Of a stretch of 64,000 bases of DNA, positions 55,364 to 64,000 are shown in pieces. Source of the stretch: Sphingopyxis sp. OPL5 (GTDB lineage: Bacteria; Pseudomonadota; Alphaproteobacteria; Sphingomonadales; Sphingomonadaceae); the NCBI RefSeq assembly GCF_003797775.2, contig NZ_CP060725.1, forward strand, positions 4,396,001-4,460,000, read 5' to 3'. A program made the position numbers and the translations under genes. Positions within the stretch are counted from its first letter, which is position 1, and the number at the start of each line of letters is the position of its first letter. Below the pieces are notes generated by a model. That model ran no database searches and was not told the DNA's origin. It worked only from the letters and a program-made list of their open reading frames with translations.

Positions 55364-56379
55364 GACCGCCCCCGGTGCGTGCCGTCGGTGCGGGTGATCC
55401 GCACCTTCTGCTGGGACTTCTTGTCGCCCATGCGCAGCTCGGCAGCGCCGAACAGCCGGTCCACCACCATGTAGCGGCCCTGGACCCGGTAGTTGACCAA
55501 CTCGCCGGCACCGGCCGGGCCGACCACGAACAGCGGCGGCATCTCGCCCTGCGCGATCCCGGCCGGGAACTCGATGAACACCTGTCGGCCGTCATCTAAG
55601 GCGCGCAGCGGCTTCCACGGCGCGTTATCGCCGTCGATCGCATAGCGGAAGTTCAGCGCGGCGACATCCACGCCCGACGCCACCGGCGCGGCGCTGGCGG
55701 CCGCCGCATTGTCGCGCCGGAGCGCGATCAACCTGTCCTGCGGATAGGTCCACGAGACCGACGCCATATAGGTCGCGGCCGTCGCGCGCAGTTCGAGGTG
55801 ATAGGTGCGCTGCGTGGTGTTGATGACGAGGTTCGTGATGAGGTCGGAGCGCGTGGGCTTCACGAGGATATGCACGCGCTTCGTCGCGCCCGATCCGCTT
55901 TCGGTGTCGCCGATGATCCAGCGCACCGTGTCGCCAGCCGCGACGGGACCGGAGCCGGCAAGCTGCTCGCCCTCCTCCAGCGCGATGTCCGTCACCTCGC
56001 CGGGCGCGGTATAGACCTGGTAAAGTGCGCCATCGGCATAGGGGTATTGCTGGATGGCGTTGAGGAAGCCGTCCTTGACCGGCTGCACACGGGCGGCGGC
56101 GTTGGCGATGCCGACACGCTCTTTCGGGTCCGCGGGCTCGGGAACGCGCGGCGCGGCCGTCACCGGCTTCAACTGACCCGGCAACGGCAGCGGCTGCGGG
56201 ATCGCTATCACCTCGACGGGCTTCGACGGTTCGGGCGCGGGCACGGCCTGAATGGCGGGCGTGGCGTCGTCATAGGCGATGGCGGGCGGCTTCGCGCCAG
56301 CGGTGGCGCAGCCCGCAAGCGCGGCGGTGGAGAGCAGCAGGACCGGGAGCGAAGCCCGGCGTGCATCAGGATGCGTCAT
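55360..56379 (-). CDS. trbG: conjugal transfer protein TrbG (VirB9-like)
   Basis: Outer-membrane core component of 339 residues, with a lipoprotein signal ending at Cys24 (LAGC). The VirB9 domain has VKDGFLNAIQQYPYADGALYQ, and the C-terminus contains FRYAIDGDNAPWKPLR. It overlaps trbF by 14 bases. Confidence 0.93.
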   Translation of the reverse strand: MTHPDARRASLPVLLLSTAALAGCATAGAKPPAIAYDDATPAIQAVPAPEPSKPVEVIAIPQPLPLPGQLKPVTAAPRVPEPADPKERVGIANAAARVQPVKDGFLNAIQQYPYADGALYQVYTAPGEVTDIALEEGEQLAGSGPVAAGDTVRWIIGDTESGSGATKRVHILVKPTRSDLITNLVINTTQRTYHLELRATAATYMASVSWTYPQDRLIALRRDNAAAASAAPVASGVDVAALNFRYAIDGDNAPWKPLRALDDGRQVFIEFPAGIAQGEMPPLFVVGPAGAGELVNYRVQGRYMVVDRLFGAAELRMGDKKSQQKVRITRTDGTHRGRS

Positions 56380-57058
56380 CGGACAGCTCCTTCGACCAGT
56401 TGATGGCGTTGACGTAGATCCCGAGCGGATTCTTGCGGAGCGCGTCGGGGGTGGCGGGGGTCTGGATCACGATCGTCAGGATCGCCGACCAGCGCGTGGT
56501 GGAAGCGAGGCTGCCGTCCTGATATCGCCGCTCGGTCCAGGCGATGCGGAAGCTGTCGGGCGAGGCCCGGATCACGCTGGAGATGTCCACCGCGACCTGC
56601 ACCTTGCCGATGTTGGCGAACGGGTCGTTCGACCGCGCGTAGTCGTTGAGCGCGACCGCGCCCTTGTCGGTGGTGAAGTCGTAGGCGCGAAGCCAGTTCT
56701 GGCGGACCACGATCGGATCGGCGGCGATCCCGCGCACCTCCTCGATGAAGCGCGCCAGATGGAAGGCGATTTGCGGGTCGGTGGGCTGATAGCCATAATC
56801 GGCGGGTGCGACGGCCTGCGCCTGGCCGAGCCGATCGACCTGAACCACCCACGGCACGATCGAGCCGCGTGCGGATTCCCAGACGAGGCCGCCAGCAAGG
56901 CCGCCCGACAGCGCCAGCGATGCCAGGCAAGCGAGCCGCCAGTTCTTCGCCTGCACGCGCGCCGAGCCGATGCGGTCGTCCCAGATTTGCGCGGCACGCT
57001 GGTAGGGCGTCTCGGGCTCGGGCGTCTGCCCATAGCGGATGGAGGGGCGTCGGAACAT
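56366..57058 (-). CDS. trbF: conjugal transfer protein TrbF (VirB8-like)
   Basis: A 230-residue inner-membrane protein with one membrane helix around residues 42-64 and a periplasmic NTF2-like VirB8 domain (VQVDRLGQAQAVAPADYGY, FRIAWTERRYQDG). It nucleates assembly of the channel. It follows trbL by six bases. Confidence 0.93.
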   Translation of the reverse strand: MFRRPSIRYGQTPEPETPYQRAAQIWDDRIGSARVQAKNWRLACLASLALSGGLAGGLVWESARGSIVPWVVQVDRLGQAQAVAPADYGYQPTDPQIAFHLARFIEEVRGIAADPIVVRQNWLRAYDFTTDKGAVALNDYARSNDPFANIGKVQVAVDISSVIRASPDSFRIAWTERRYQDGSLASTTRWSAILTIVIQTPATPDALRKNPLGIYVNAINWSKELSDDAS

Positions 57059-57064
57059 AAGCGG

Positions 57065-58348
57065 CTAGTCCTTCTCGCTGGTATCGACCGAGGCGCCGCC
57101 GCCGTGGCTGTCGCCGCCGCGCAGCGTGTGGGCGGCGACGCTCGCGCCGTGGCTCATGGTCTGGCGTTGCTTCATCGACTTCGCCCAGGCCGGGGGGCCG
57201 GACGCGCCGGATGCTTCCGGCGCGGCCGCTGGGGCGGAGGTCGCGGCGCGGCCGGATTGGTAGTTCTGCTTCATCGAAGCGGCGGCGCGGCGCAGCGGCG
57301 ACATGGCGGCGCTTCCCGCCGCCTTGCCGACGCCGCCAAGGCCGCCGGCTACCGAAGCCGCGCCCGACTTGCCCGCCGATCCGGCCGAATAAGCGCCGGA
57401 GGCGGCGCCTGCGGCGCGGGCTCCGCCCGTCGCCATGCCACCGATCGCGCCTGCCGCAGCCCCGGCCGCGAGGCGCGCACCGGCGACGCCGCCCATGATC
57501 GCGCCGCCGGCCGCGAGCGCCGTTCCGGCGGCCGCACCGGCTCCGAGCGCCGGACCGCCCGAAACGATGCCGTTGGCGATGCCGGGACCGAAGATGGAGA
57601 GGCCAAGCAGTGCCAGCGCCGCGAGTGCGATCGCCATCACGGTTTGGGCGTTCGGCGTCGCCCCGAGACCCGTGGTGGTGAACTGGCTGAACAAGGTGGT
57701 GCCGATGCCAGTGATGACGGCCAGCACCAGCACCTTGATGCCGGTCGACACGATGTGGCCCAGCACCTTCTCGGCCATGAAGGCGGTGCGATGCCAGAAG
57801 GCGAACGGCAGCAGCACGAAGCCGGCGAGCGTCACCAGCTTGAACTCGATGATCGTGATGAAGACCTGCACCGTCATCACGAAGAAGGCGAGCACGACGA
57901 TCACCCAGGCGAGCATCAGGACGATGATGGCCGCAAGATTAGCGAAGACCGCCCAGATGCTGCCGTATTCCTTGGTCGCGTCGACCAACGGCTGTGCGGC
58001 GGTCAAGCCGGCCGCGGCGATGCTGCCGGGCTTCATGAAGTCGGCGAGCGCCATGCCGCCGCCACTGGCCTTGAGCCCCAGTCCGGCAAAGCTCTGAAAG
58101 ACAATTGTGGCGAGGTTCGAGAAATTGCCGATGATGAAGGCGAACACGCCGATGTAGAGGGTTTTCTTGATGAGGCGCTGCAAGACGTCCTCGTCCGCGC
58201 CCCAGGCCCAGAACAGACCCGCGATGGTCACGTCGATCACGATCAGCGTCGAAGAGAGGAAGCCGACCTCGCTCCCGAGCAACCCGAAGCCGCTGTCGAT
58301 GTAGCGCGTGAAGGTGTCGAGGAAGGTGTCGATGACGCCGGTGTTCAT
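57065..58348 (-). CDS. trbL: conjugal transfer protein TrbL (VirB6-like)
   Basis: Polytopic inner-membrane protein of 427 residues. The N-terminal FLDTFTRYIDSGFGLLGSEV leads into several long hydrophobic segments, followed by a long Ala/Gly-rich cytoplasmic tail. The ATG at 58,348 overlaps the trbK-alt stop. The frame continues upstream to 59,578, but that part is antisense noise in trbJ. Confidence 0.93.
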   Translation of the reverse strand: MNTGVIDTFLDTFTRYIDSGFGLLGSEVGFLSSTLIVIDVTIAGLFWAWGADEDVLQRLIKKTLYIGVFAFIIGNFSNLATIVFQSFAGLGLKASGGGMALADFMKPGSIAAAGLTAAQPLVDATKEYGSIWAVFANLAAIIVLMLAWVIVVLAFFVMTVQVFITIIEFKLVTLAGFVLLPFAFWHRTAFMAEKVLGHIVSTGIKVLVLAVITGIGTTLFSQFTTTGLGATPNAQTVMAIALAALALLGLSIFGPGIANGIVSGGPALGAGAAAGTALAAGGAIMGGVAGARLAAGAAAGAIGGMATGGARAAGAASGAYSAGSAGKSGAASVAGGLGGVGKAAGSAAMSPLRRAAASMKQNYQSGRAATSAPAAAPEASGASGPPAWAKSMKQRQTMSHGASVAAHTLRGGDSHGGGASVDTSEKD

Positions 58349-58695
58349 GGCCGTGCTCCTGTCGCGCCGGGAAGCGGCGCCGCGCCCTGCGGCTCGCCCT
58401 GTCCCTGAGCTGCGACCTGATCCGCTGTGCCGATCGTCTCGGCGGACGGGTCGTTCTGGCCGAAGAAGCGGCGGCGGTTCGCCGCCCATGCCGCTTCGCA
58501 TCCCGCGTCGGGCATGGTGAGCGTGGCGCAGCGGTCCAGCTCGCGCGCGAGCGGATCGGACGCCGCGGTGACAGGCGAAGCGTTCATGTCCGCCGGAGCA
58601 GGCTGGTCCCGCTTCGTCGTGCCGACGATCACCACCGCCATCATCATGCCGGCGAGCGCCGCGACGCCCGCGATCTTGAGGTTGCGCGAGGGCAT
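58345..58695 (-). CDS. putative entry-exclusion protein TrbK-alt
   Basis: A 116-residue protein with an N-terminal membrane segment (VAALAGMMMAVVIVG) and the domain DPLARELDRCATLTMPDAGC followed by AAWAANRRRFFG, the signature of TrbK-alt. It is encoded between trbJ and trbL as usual and is thought to block redundant mating. Confidence 0.88.
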   Translation of the reverse strand: MPSRNLKIAGVAALAGMMMAVVIVGTTKRDQPAPADMNASPVTAASDPLARELDRCATLTMPDAGCEAAWAANRRRFFGQNDPSAETIGTADQVAAQGQGEPQGAAPLPGATGARP

Positions 58696-58701
58696 CGGTC
58701 G

Positions 58702-59427
58702 TCAGTTGCCGTTGTCGAAGAAGCGGCTGAACCGCTCGCGGCCGTCCGCCTCGATCTGCGTCTGGCGGGCCATTTCCAGTGCTTGCGCGCGCGACTGCGC
58801 GGCGGCCAGCGCGGTCAGGTCGGCGATCTGCTGCGACTGGAGCGCGAGAAGCTGGTTGCCCGCCTGCGCCGCCTGCAAGGCGCCGGTCGCCGACTGGCTG
58901 GCGGAGACCAGGCCGTTCATGCTGGTGCGGGCGCCATCGATATTGCCGACGACGCCCGCCTGAACCCTCATCGTGTCCTGAAACGCGGCGACGCTGGTTT
59001 TCCAGCTCTCCTGCGCGTTGGCGACCATCTGCGCGTCGGAGGTCGAGGCGGTGGCGCCATTGTAGCGGGTGGTGAACGCCTGATCGATCGACTGGACGCT
59101 GTAGGCGATGCGCTGGGCGTTGTTGAGCAACTGCTGGGTGCGCTGGATTTGCGCCTGCAACGTCGCCAGTGTGCTGAACGGCAACGAAGCGAGGTTCTTC
59201 GCCTGATTGATCAGCGAGGTGGCCTGGTTCTCGATCTGCTGGATCTGGTTGTTGATCTGTTGCAACTCGCGCGCGGCGGTAAGCACATTCTGCGCGTAGT
59301 TGGTCGGATCGAACACGATGCCGCTGCCGAATTGCGCGTAGGCGGGCATCGGCATGACGACCGGGGCGATGGCCGTTGCGACGAGAACGCCGGCCATGAG
59401 GGCGCGGCGGATCGGCTCGGATTTCAT
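58702..59427 (-). CDS. trbJ: conjugal transfer protein TrbJ (VirB5-like)
   Basis: A 241-residue exported protein with a signal peptide (VLVATAIAPVVMPMPAYAQ) and long Gln-rich helices (AARELQQINNQIQQIENQAT). It is the pilus-tip or channel-associated VirB5 counterpart. It overlaps trbE by four bases. Confidence 0.93.
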   Translation of the reverse strand: MKSEPIRRALMAGVLVATAIAPVVMPMPAYAQFGSGIVFDPTNYAQNVLTAARELQQINNQIQQIENQATSLINQAKNLASLPFSTLATLQAQIQRTQQLLNNAQRIAYSVQSIDQAFTTRYNGATASTSDAQMVANAQESWKTSVAAFQDTMRVQAGVVGNIDGARTSMNGLVSASQSATGALQAAQAGNQLLALQSQQIADLTALAAAQSRAQALEMARQTQIEADGRERFSRFFDNGN

Positions 59428-61913
59428 GGTTCGATCTCCATGTCAGGCGTGAGAGGAAGTTCGCTCTGGCGCTGCCGCGCATCGTGCGGATCGTCGGGCG
59501 CGAAGACGGGCAGCAGGTCCGCCGCCCAGCCCACGCCACTTTCGCGCAGCCAGGCGGCGGCGAAGCCGTCGCGGCCATGCAGGGCCATCAGTTCGGCGAT
59601 GCGCAGTTGGTCGGTCTTCGAGGAGGCGGCGGTGAAGGCCAGCGCGACCTCGCCCAAGCCCAGATCGAACAGCCGGTTGCCGCGCCGCGACTGGCAATAA
59701 TAATCGCGCTTCGGCGTCGCCCGGCTGAGGATTTCGATCTGGCGGGCGTTCAACCCGAACCGCTCATAGATCGCCGCGATCTGCGGCTCGGCGGCGCGCT
59801 CGTTGGGCAAGAAGATGCGCGTCAGGCAGGACTCGATGACGGCAGGGGCGATGGCCGAGGACTCGATGTCGGCGAGGCTCTGCGTGGCGAAGATGACGCT
59901 GGCGTTCTTCTTCCTGAGCGTCTTGAGCCATTCGCGGAGCTGCGCCGCGAACTCCGGGCTGTCGAGCACCAGCCAGCCTTCGTCGATGATGATGAGCGTG
60001 GGCGAGCCGTCCAGCCGGCCCTCGATGCGGTGGAACAGGTAGGAGAGCACCGCCGCGGCCGAGCCGGCGCCAACCAGCCCTTCGGTCTCGAACGCCTGGA
60101 CCGATGCCTCGCCGAGTCGCTCCGCCTCGGCGTCGAGCAGCCGGCCCCACGGCCCGCCCACGCAATACGGGCCGAGCGCCTGCTTGAGCTGCTGGCTCTG
60201 GAGCAGAACGGCAAGGCCCGTCAGCGTCCGCTCGGCCACGGGCGCGCTGGCGAGCGAGCCGAGCGCCGACCAGATATGCTCCTTGGCCTGCGGATCGATC
60301 GCCACGCCTTCGGAGGTCAGGATCGCCGCGAGCCATTCGGCGGCCCAGGTCCGCTCTGCGGGATCGTCGATCCGGGCGAGCGGCTGCAACTGCACGCCGG
60401 CTTCGTCATCCGAGAGGCCGCCGCCAAGGTCTTGCCAATCCCCGCCCATCGCCAAGGCGGCGGCGCGGATGCTGCCCCCGAAGTCGAAGGCGAAAATCTG
60501 CGCCCCGGCATAGCGGCGGAACTGCATCGCCATCAGTGCCAGCAGCACCGATTTGCCCGCGCCCGTCGGCCCGACGATGATCTCATGGCCGACATCGCCG
60601 ACGTGAAGGGAAAATCGGAACGGGGTCGAGCCTTCGGTCCTTGCATAGAGCAACGGGGGCTGTCCGAAATGCTCGTCCCGTTCCGGCCCCGCCCATACCG
60701 CTGACAGGGGGATCAGGTGGGCGAGATTGAGCGTCGAGACCGGGGGTTGCCGGACGTTGGCATAGACGTGGCCCGGAAGACTCCCCAGCCATGCCTCGAT
60801 CGCGTTCATGCCTTCGGGGATCACGGTGAAGTCGCGGCCCTGAATGACCTTCTCGACAAGGCGCAGCTTCTCGGCGGCGACGGCCGGGTCGCGGTCCCAC
60901 ACCGTCACGCTGGCGGTGACGAGGGCGAGGCCCGCATAGTCGGCGCCCAGCTCCTGCAAGGCGGTGTCGGCGTCGGCGGCCTTGTTCGAAGCGTCGCTGT
61001 CCATCAGGACCGACGCCTCGTTGGTCATGACTTCCTTGAGGATCGCCGCGACCGACTTGCGCTTGGCGAACCATTGCCGCCTGATTTTCGTGAGCAGCTT
61101 GGTCGCGTCGGTCTTGTCGAGCATGATCGCGCGGGTTGCCCAGCGATACTCGAAGGCGAGCCGGTTCAGCTCGTCGAGCAGGCCGGGAAAGGTGACGCTT
61201 GGAAATCCAATGATGGTGAGCGTGCGGAGGTGATGATCGCCCAGCTTCGGCTCCAGCCCGCCGGTCAGCGGCTCGTCGGCGAGCAGCGCGTCGAGATGGA
61301 TCGGCGTTTCCGGCACGCGGACGCGCTGGCGCTGGGTCGAGATGGTGCTGTGCAGGTAGGTCAGCGTCTCGGCGTCATCGAGCCAGCGGACTTCGGGCAC
61401 GAAGCCTTCGACCAGATTGAGCACGCGGTCGCTGCGGTCGATGAAGCCCTTGAGCAGCTCCCACGGATCGACGCCGCTGCCGGAGCGCCCCTCGTAAAGC
61501 CAGCCTTCGGCACGCGCGGCGTCCTCGGCCGGCGGCATCCAGGCCAGCGTCAGATAATAAAGGCTCTCGAAATGCGCGCCTTCCTCGCGGAACTGTTCGC
61601 GCCGCTCCATATCCACCAGCGCCGAGGCCGGATCGGGAAACTCGGATTCAGGATAAGCGTGCGCGGGGATGCGCTGCGCTTCGACGAAGATCGCCCAGCC
61701 CGAACCGAGCCGGCGCAGCGCATTGTTGAGTCGCGCCGTGGTCGCGACCAGCTCGGCCGGCGTGGCGCTGTCGAGATCGGGGCCGCGAAAGCGCGCCGTG
61801 CGCTGGAAGCTGCCATCCTTGTTGAGCACGGCCCCTTCGCCGACCAGCGCCGCCCAGGGCAGGAAGTCGGCGAGCTGCGCGGCACGGTCGCGATATTCAC
61901 GTAATGACATCAT
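59424..61913 (-). CDS. trbE: conjugal transfer ATPase TrbE (VirB4-like)
   Basis: Large ATPase of about 829 residues that powers pilus assembly. CagE/TrbE N-domain, then Walker A GPTGAGKS at about residue 451 and Walker B TLIIIDEGW at about 642. Two tandem ATGs lie at 61,913 and 61,910, overlapping the trbD stop. The first was chosen (MMSLREYR). The frame upstream to 62,015 is inside trbD. Confidence 0.95.
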   Translation of the reverse strand: MMSLREYRDRAAQLADFLPWAALVGEGAVLNKDGSFQRTARFRGPDLDSATPAELVATTARLNNALRRLGSGWAIFVEAQRIPAHAYPESEFPDPASALVDMERREQFREEGAHFESLYYLTLAWMPPAEDAARAEGWLYEGRSGSGVDPWELLKGFIDRSDRVLNLVEGFVPEVRWLDDAETLTYLHSTISTQRQRVRVPETPIHLDALLADEPLTGGLEPKLGDHHLRTLTIIGFPSVTFPGLLDELNRLAFEYRWATRAIMLDKTDATKLLTKIRRQWFAKRKSVAAILKEVMTNEASVLMDSDASNKAADADTALQELGADYAGLALVTASVTVWDRDPAVAAEKLRLVEKVIQGRDFTVIPEGMNAIEAWLGSLPGHVYANVRQPPVSTLNLAHLIPLSAVWAGPERDEHFGQPPLLYARTEGSTPFRFSLHVGDVGHEIIVGPTGAGKSVLLALMAMQFRRYAGAQIFAFDFGGSIRAAALAMGGDWQDLGGGLSDDEAGVQLQPLARIDDPAERTWAAEWLAAILTSEGVAIDPQAKEHIWSALGSLASAPVAERTLTGLAVLLQSQQLKQALGPYCVGGPWGRLLDAEAERLGEASVQAFETEGLVGAGSAAAVLSYLFHRIEGRLDGSPTLIIIDEGWLVLDSPEFAAQLREWLKTLRKKNASVIFATQSLADIESSAIAPAVIESCLTRIFLPNERAAEPQIAAIYERFGLNARQIEILSRATPKRDYYCQSRRGNRLFDLGLGEVALAFTAASSKTDQLRIAELMALHGRDGFAAAWLRESGVGWAADLLPVFAPDDPHDARQRQSELPLTPDMEIEP

Positions 61914-62191
61914 GGCCGCATCCAGACTGGATAACGAAGGTGCCGGCGGGCGACATCGACGAACTGCGGATCGCGCCGCGCCGCCCACACACCGATCGCA
62001 TGGCCGACCGCCCACAGGACCAGGCCGGCGATCCAGAGGCGCAGGCCGAGCGCGAGCGCGCCGGCCAGCGTGCCGTTGAGGATCGCGAGGCTGCGCGGCG
62101 CGGCGCCCAGCAGAATCGGCTCGGTCAGCGCGCGATGCACCGGCGCGGTGAAGCCGGCGGCGGGTTCACCGATGTCGCCTGCCAGCGCCAT
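61910..62191 (-). CDS. trbD: conjugal transfer protein TrbD (VirB3-like)
   Basis: A 93-residue inner-membrane protein with VHRALTEPILLGAAPRSLAI and two hydrophobic helices (GTLAGALALGLRLWIAGLVL). This is the VirB3 pattern. It shares one base with trbC and overlaps trbE. Confidence 0.93.
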   Translation of the reverse strand: MALAGDIGEPAAGFTAPVHRALTEPILLGAAPRSLAILNGTLAGALALGLRLWIAGLVLWAVGHAIGVWAARRDPQFVDVARRHLRYPVWMRP

Positions 62192-62520
62192 CAGACCAGC
62201 GCCCCGCCGCTGAACGAGAAGAAGCTGAGGAAGAAGCTCGACGCGGCGAACGCGATCGACAGGCCGAACACGATCTGGATCAGCCGGCGGAAGCCGCCGC
62301 TGGTGTCGCCGAACGCAAGGCTCAAGCCGGTGACGATGATAATGATAACCGCGACGATCTTGGCGACTGGCCCCTGGATCGATTCGAGGATCGAATTGAG
62401 CGGTGTTTCCCAGGGCATCGACGAGCCCGACGCATAGGCCGGTGTCGTCGCCAGCAAGGCGGCGATGGTGGCGGGAATGAGCATGGCGCGGCGTGCGCCA
62501 TGCCGAACGGCATGGATCAT
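62191..62520 (-). CDS. trbC: conjugal pilin TrbC (VirB2-like)
   Basis: A 109-residue prepilin. A long signal sequence (RAMLIPATIAALLATTPAYA) is followed by two hydrophobic helices separated by GDTSGGFRR. It would be processed into the main subunit of the conjugative pilus. It overlaps the trbB stop by four bases. Confidence 0.93.
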   Translation of the reverse strand: MIHAVRHGARRAMLIPATIAALLATTPAYASGSSMPWETPLNSILESIQGPVAKIVAVIIIIVTGLSLAFGDTSGGFRRLIQIVFGLSIAFAASSFFLSFFSFSGGALV

Positions 62521-63503
62521 GGCAGGTCTCCCGATTGGGCGGTGGAAAGTGGCGTGAGGCAGTAGTCGCCGGTGGCGGGGTCGAGCCCTTCGACGCGCGC
62601 TAGCTCGGCGAGCCGGCGGCCGTGGCCGTCGCGCACCAGCACCGCGATCATGTCGATGGTCTCAGCGAGCAGCGCGCGCGGGACCGTGACGACGGCCTCC
62701 TGAATGAGCTGCTCCATCCGGCGCAGCGCACCGAGCGCGGTGCCGGCGTGGATGGTGCCGACACCGCCGGGATGGCCGGTGCCCCAGGCTTTGAGAAGAT
62801 CGAGCGCCTCGGCGCCCCGCACCTCCCCGATCGGGATGCGGTCGGGGCGCAAGCGGAGCGATGAGCGGACGAGATCGGACAACGAGACCACGCCATCCTT
62901 CGTCCGCATGGCGACGAGGTTGGGCGCGGCGCATTGCAGCTCGCGCGTGTCCTCGATCAGCACGATGCGGTCGCCCGTCGTGGCGACTTCCGCGAGCAGC
63001 GCGTTGACCAGTGTGGTCTTGCCGGTGCCGGTGCCGCCCGCCACGAGGATGTTGGCGCGGCCCGCCACGCCTTCACGCAGCGCCTCGGTCTGCGCCGCTG
63101 ACATGATCCCGGCCGCCGCATAATCGTCGAGCGTGAACACGGCGACGGCGGGCTTGCGGATCGCAAAGGCCGGAGCCGCGACGACGGGCGGCAGCAATCC
63201 CTCGAACCGTTCGCCGCCCTCGGGCAGCTCGGCGGATACGCGCGGACTTCGCGCGTGAACCTCGACGCCGACATGATGGGCGACCAGGCGGACGATCCGC
63301 TCGCCATCGGCGGCGGCAAGCATCATGCCGGTGTCGGAGATGCCCTGACCCAGCCGATCGACCCACAGGCGGCCGTCCGGGTTCAGCATCACCTCGATGA
63401 CGGTCGCATCGTCCAGCCACGCCGCGATGGACGGCCCCAGCGCCGTGCGCAGCATTCGCGCGCCGCGTGCCCTGGCTTCGGAACGGATCGGCTGGACGGT
63501 CAA
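62517..63503 (-). CDS. trbB: conjugal transfer ATPase TrbB (VirB11-like)
   Basis: Hexameric secretion ATPase of 328 residues. The Walker A is GGTGTGKT at about 156-163, the Asp box LIEDTRELQ and the His box [12 protein letters not shown] follow. The start is a TTG at 63,503 that overlaps the stop of the gene before it (TTGA). An ATG 16 codons later is possible but would remove part of the N-terminal domain. Confidence 0.93.
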   Translation of the reverse strand: MTVQPIRSEARARGARMLRTALGPSIAAWLDDATVIEVMLNPDGRLWVDRLGQGISDTGMMLAAADGERIVRLVAHHVGVEVHARSPRVSAELPEGGERFEGLLPPVVAAPAFAIRKPAVAVFTLDDYAAAGIMSAAQTEALREGVAGRANILVAGGTGTGKTTLVNALLAEVATTGDRIVLIEDTRELQCAAPNLVAMRTKDGVVSLSDLVRSSLRLRPDRIPIGEVRGAEALDLLKAWGTGHPGGVGTIHAGTALGALRRMEQLIQEAVVTVPRALLAETIDMIAVLVRDGHGRRLAELARVEGLDPATGDYCLTPLSTAQSGDLP

Positions 63504-63558
63504 GCAACGGCCCCTGATTTGAGCCGGGCGAACAGCCGCTCGGCGTCAGGGGTGCATT
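63500..63558 (-). pseudogene. 3' stub of the gene preceding trbB
   Basis: The last 18 codons ([17 protein letters not shown] then TGA) of a gene overlapping the trbB start remain. In related elements the gene in this place is a CopG-family regulator preceded by traG. Beyond about 63,558 the frame meets stops and the sequence changes character, so the gene appears cut off here. Confidence 0.55.
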
Positions 63559-63658
63559 AAAAGAACTCGAAAACTGGCGGTCGCAACACCTATGTCGAGG
63601 CGTAGTAGAGGCGGCGGCAGATAAGTGCAGGCGGCGGAATCAAGACACTCACATTGCC

Positions 63659-63946
63659 TTACTTCCCGGCGACCTTTGCATTCTCAAGCAGCAACACGGA
63701 TTGCATGTCCGCGAGACTATCGGCCATCGCTTTTGATCCTGACATGACACGCGTTGCTTCATGGAGAAATCGTGCCTCCAGTTGATCGATTGCCATTGTC
63801 AGGCCACCCGTCGGGCGTGACCTTACATCTGCAACGAGTTGTTCGGGCAAAATTGCGCTCAACAACTGGCGGATGCCGTCGTCCTGCCGCCAATCGTTAT
63901 AATCTCCCTTCTGGAAGGATCGAGCGATCAGCAGTGAAGATCGCAT
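63659..63946 (-). CDS. hypothetical protein at the window edge
   Basis: A 95-residue protein if the ATG at 63,946 is used (MRSSLLIARSFQKGDYNDWRQ). The frame stays open to the end of the window, so the gene may start further out. The sequence is helical, with GIRQLLSAILPEQLVADVRS and QLEARFLHEATRVMSGSKAM, and has no recognised domain. The region is clearly less GC-rich than the trb genes, suggesting different ancestry. Confidence 0.5.
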   Translation of the reverse strand: MRSSLLIARSFQKGDYNDWRQDDGIRQLLSAILPEQLVADVRSRPTGGLTMAIDQLEARFLHEATRVMSGSKAMADSLADMQSVLLLENAKVAGK

Positions 63947-64000
63947 GTAAACCGCCCGTATAATAAAAAATATCAGCCACAGGCGATCTCCGCAAAACAA

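Larger units (their letters stand above)
32822..63558. mobile_element. putative ICE-like or plasmid-derived accessory region carrying the iso genes
   Basis: The span starts at a decayed IS5 transposase next to core genes. It carries a catabolic operon and ends with a complete trbB-trbI mating-pair module and its usual companions (LysR, DUF2274, TrbK-alt). No integrase, relaxase, traG, repA or attachment site is visible, so mobility is not shown. Exact ends are uncertain. Genes for the missing functions could lie outside the window. Confidence 0.45.

Noticed and set aside
56279..58408. 709-codon plus-strand open frame opposite trbF and trbL
   Set aside because: It is antisense to a well-supported trb operon and has no recognisable domain.
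1..64000. tRNA genes, rRNA genes or a CRISPR array
   Set aside because: None was recognised by eye. A dedicated tRNA scan was not possible, so an unseen tRNA at an element boundary cannot be excluded.

Overview
The window comes from an alphaproteobacterium of the Sphingomonadaceae, most likely Sphingopyxis or a close relative. This is inferred from gene order (argS-SPOR-nagZ-scpA-scpB-tatABC; ispH-thrB-rnhA), protein sequence character and high GC, not from a database match. It has two parts: about 33 kb of chromosome-like core sequence, then about 31 kb of accessory sequence.

Core part (1-32,821). First come an RNase T2 / nadC pair, a divergent nitronate monooxygenase, a cyclophilin and the MgtE magnesium transporter. 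Then follow an entericidin-like lipoprotein and the minus-strand run argS, SPOR protein, nagZ, scpA, scpB, tatA, tatB, tatC. After a small lipoprotein come ispH, thrB and rnhA, a DUF1508 protein and an FAD oxidoreductase. A Tad/Cpa pilus cluster (cpaA, B, C, D, E, tadB, tadC) follows and lacks the cpaF motor ATPase between cpaE and tadB. The core part ends with a fumarylacetoacetate-hydrolase-like protein, a Tat-signal protein, a PhoR-like kinase, a PEP-CTERM choice-of-anchor A protein, a class III aminotransferase, a DUF808 protein, glucokinase and a methyltransferase.

Accessory part (32,822-63,558). The left edge is 0.6 kb without genes followed by a decayed IS5-type transposase. A divergently transcribed LysR regulator then faces a long plus-strand operon in the order isoG, isoH, isoI, isoJ, aldehyde dehydrogenase, isoA, isoB, isoC, isoD, isoE, isoF. 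This is a complete isoprene degradation cluster. It encodes a soluble diiron isoprene monooxygenase (IsoABCDEF) and glutathione-dependent processing of the epoxide (IsoI, IsoH, IsoG, IsoJ). All six diiron ligands of the toluene-monooxygenase family are present in IsoA at the canonical positions. Downstream are a FadL/TodX-type outer-membrane channel, a thiolase broken by a frameshift, acetyl-CoA synthetase, an SDR dehydrogenase, a DUF6306 protein, a GFA-fold protein, glutathione reductase and a 5' remnant of an enoyl-CoA hydratase. These fit processing of the C5 acyl-CoA and recycling of glutathione.

Conjugation part (52,608-63,558). A second LysR regulator, a small EexN-like gene and DUF2274 are followed by trbI, G, F, L, K-alt, J, E, D, C, B. 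This is the mating-pair formation module typical of alphaproteobacterial integrative conjugative elements. It stops abruptly upstream of trbB, in the last codons of another gene, beside lower-GC unrelated sequence. The layout suggests that the isoprene pathway was delivered by, or lies on, an ICE or plasmid-derived element that is now partly decayed at both edges.

No tRNA, rRNA or CRISPR array was recognised.
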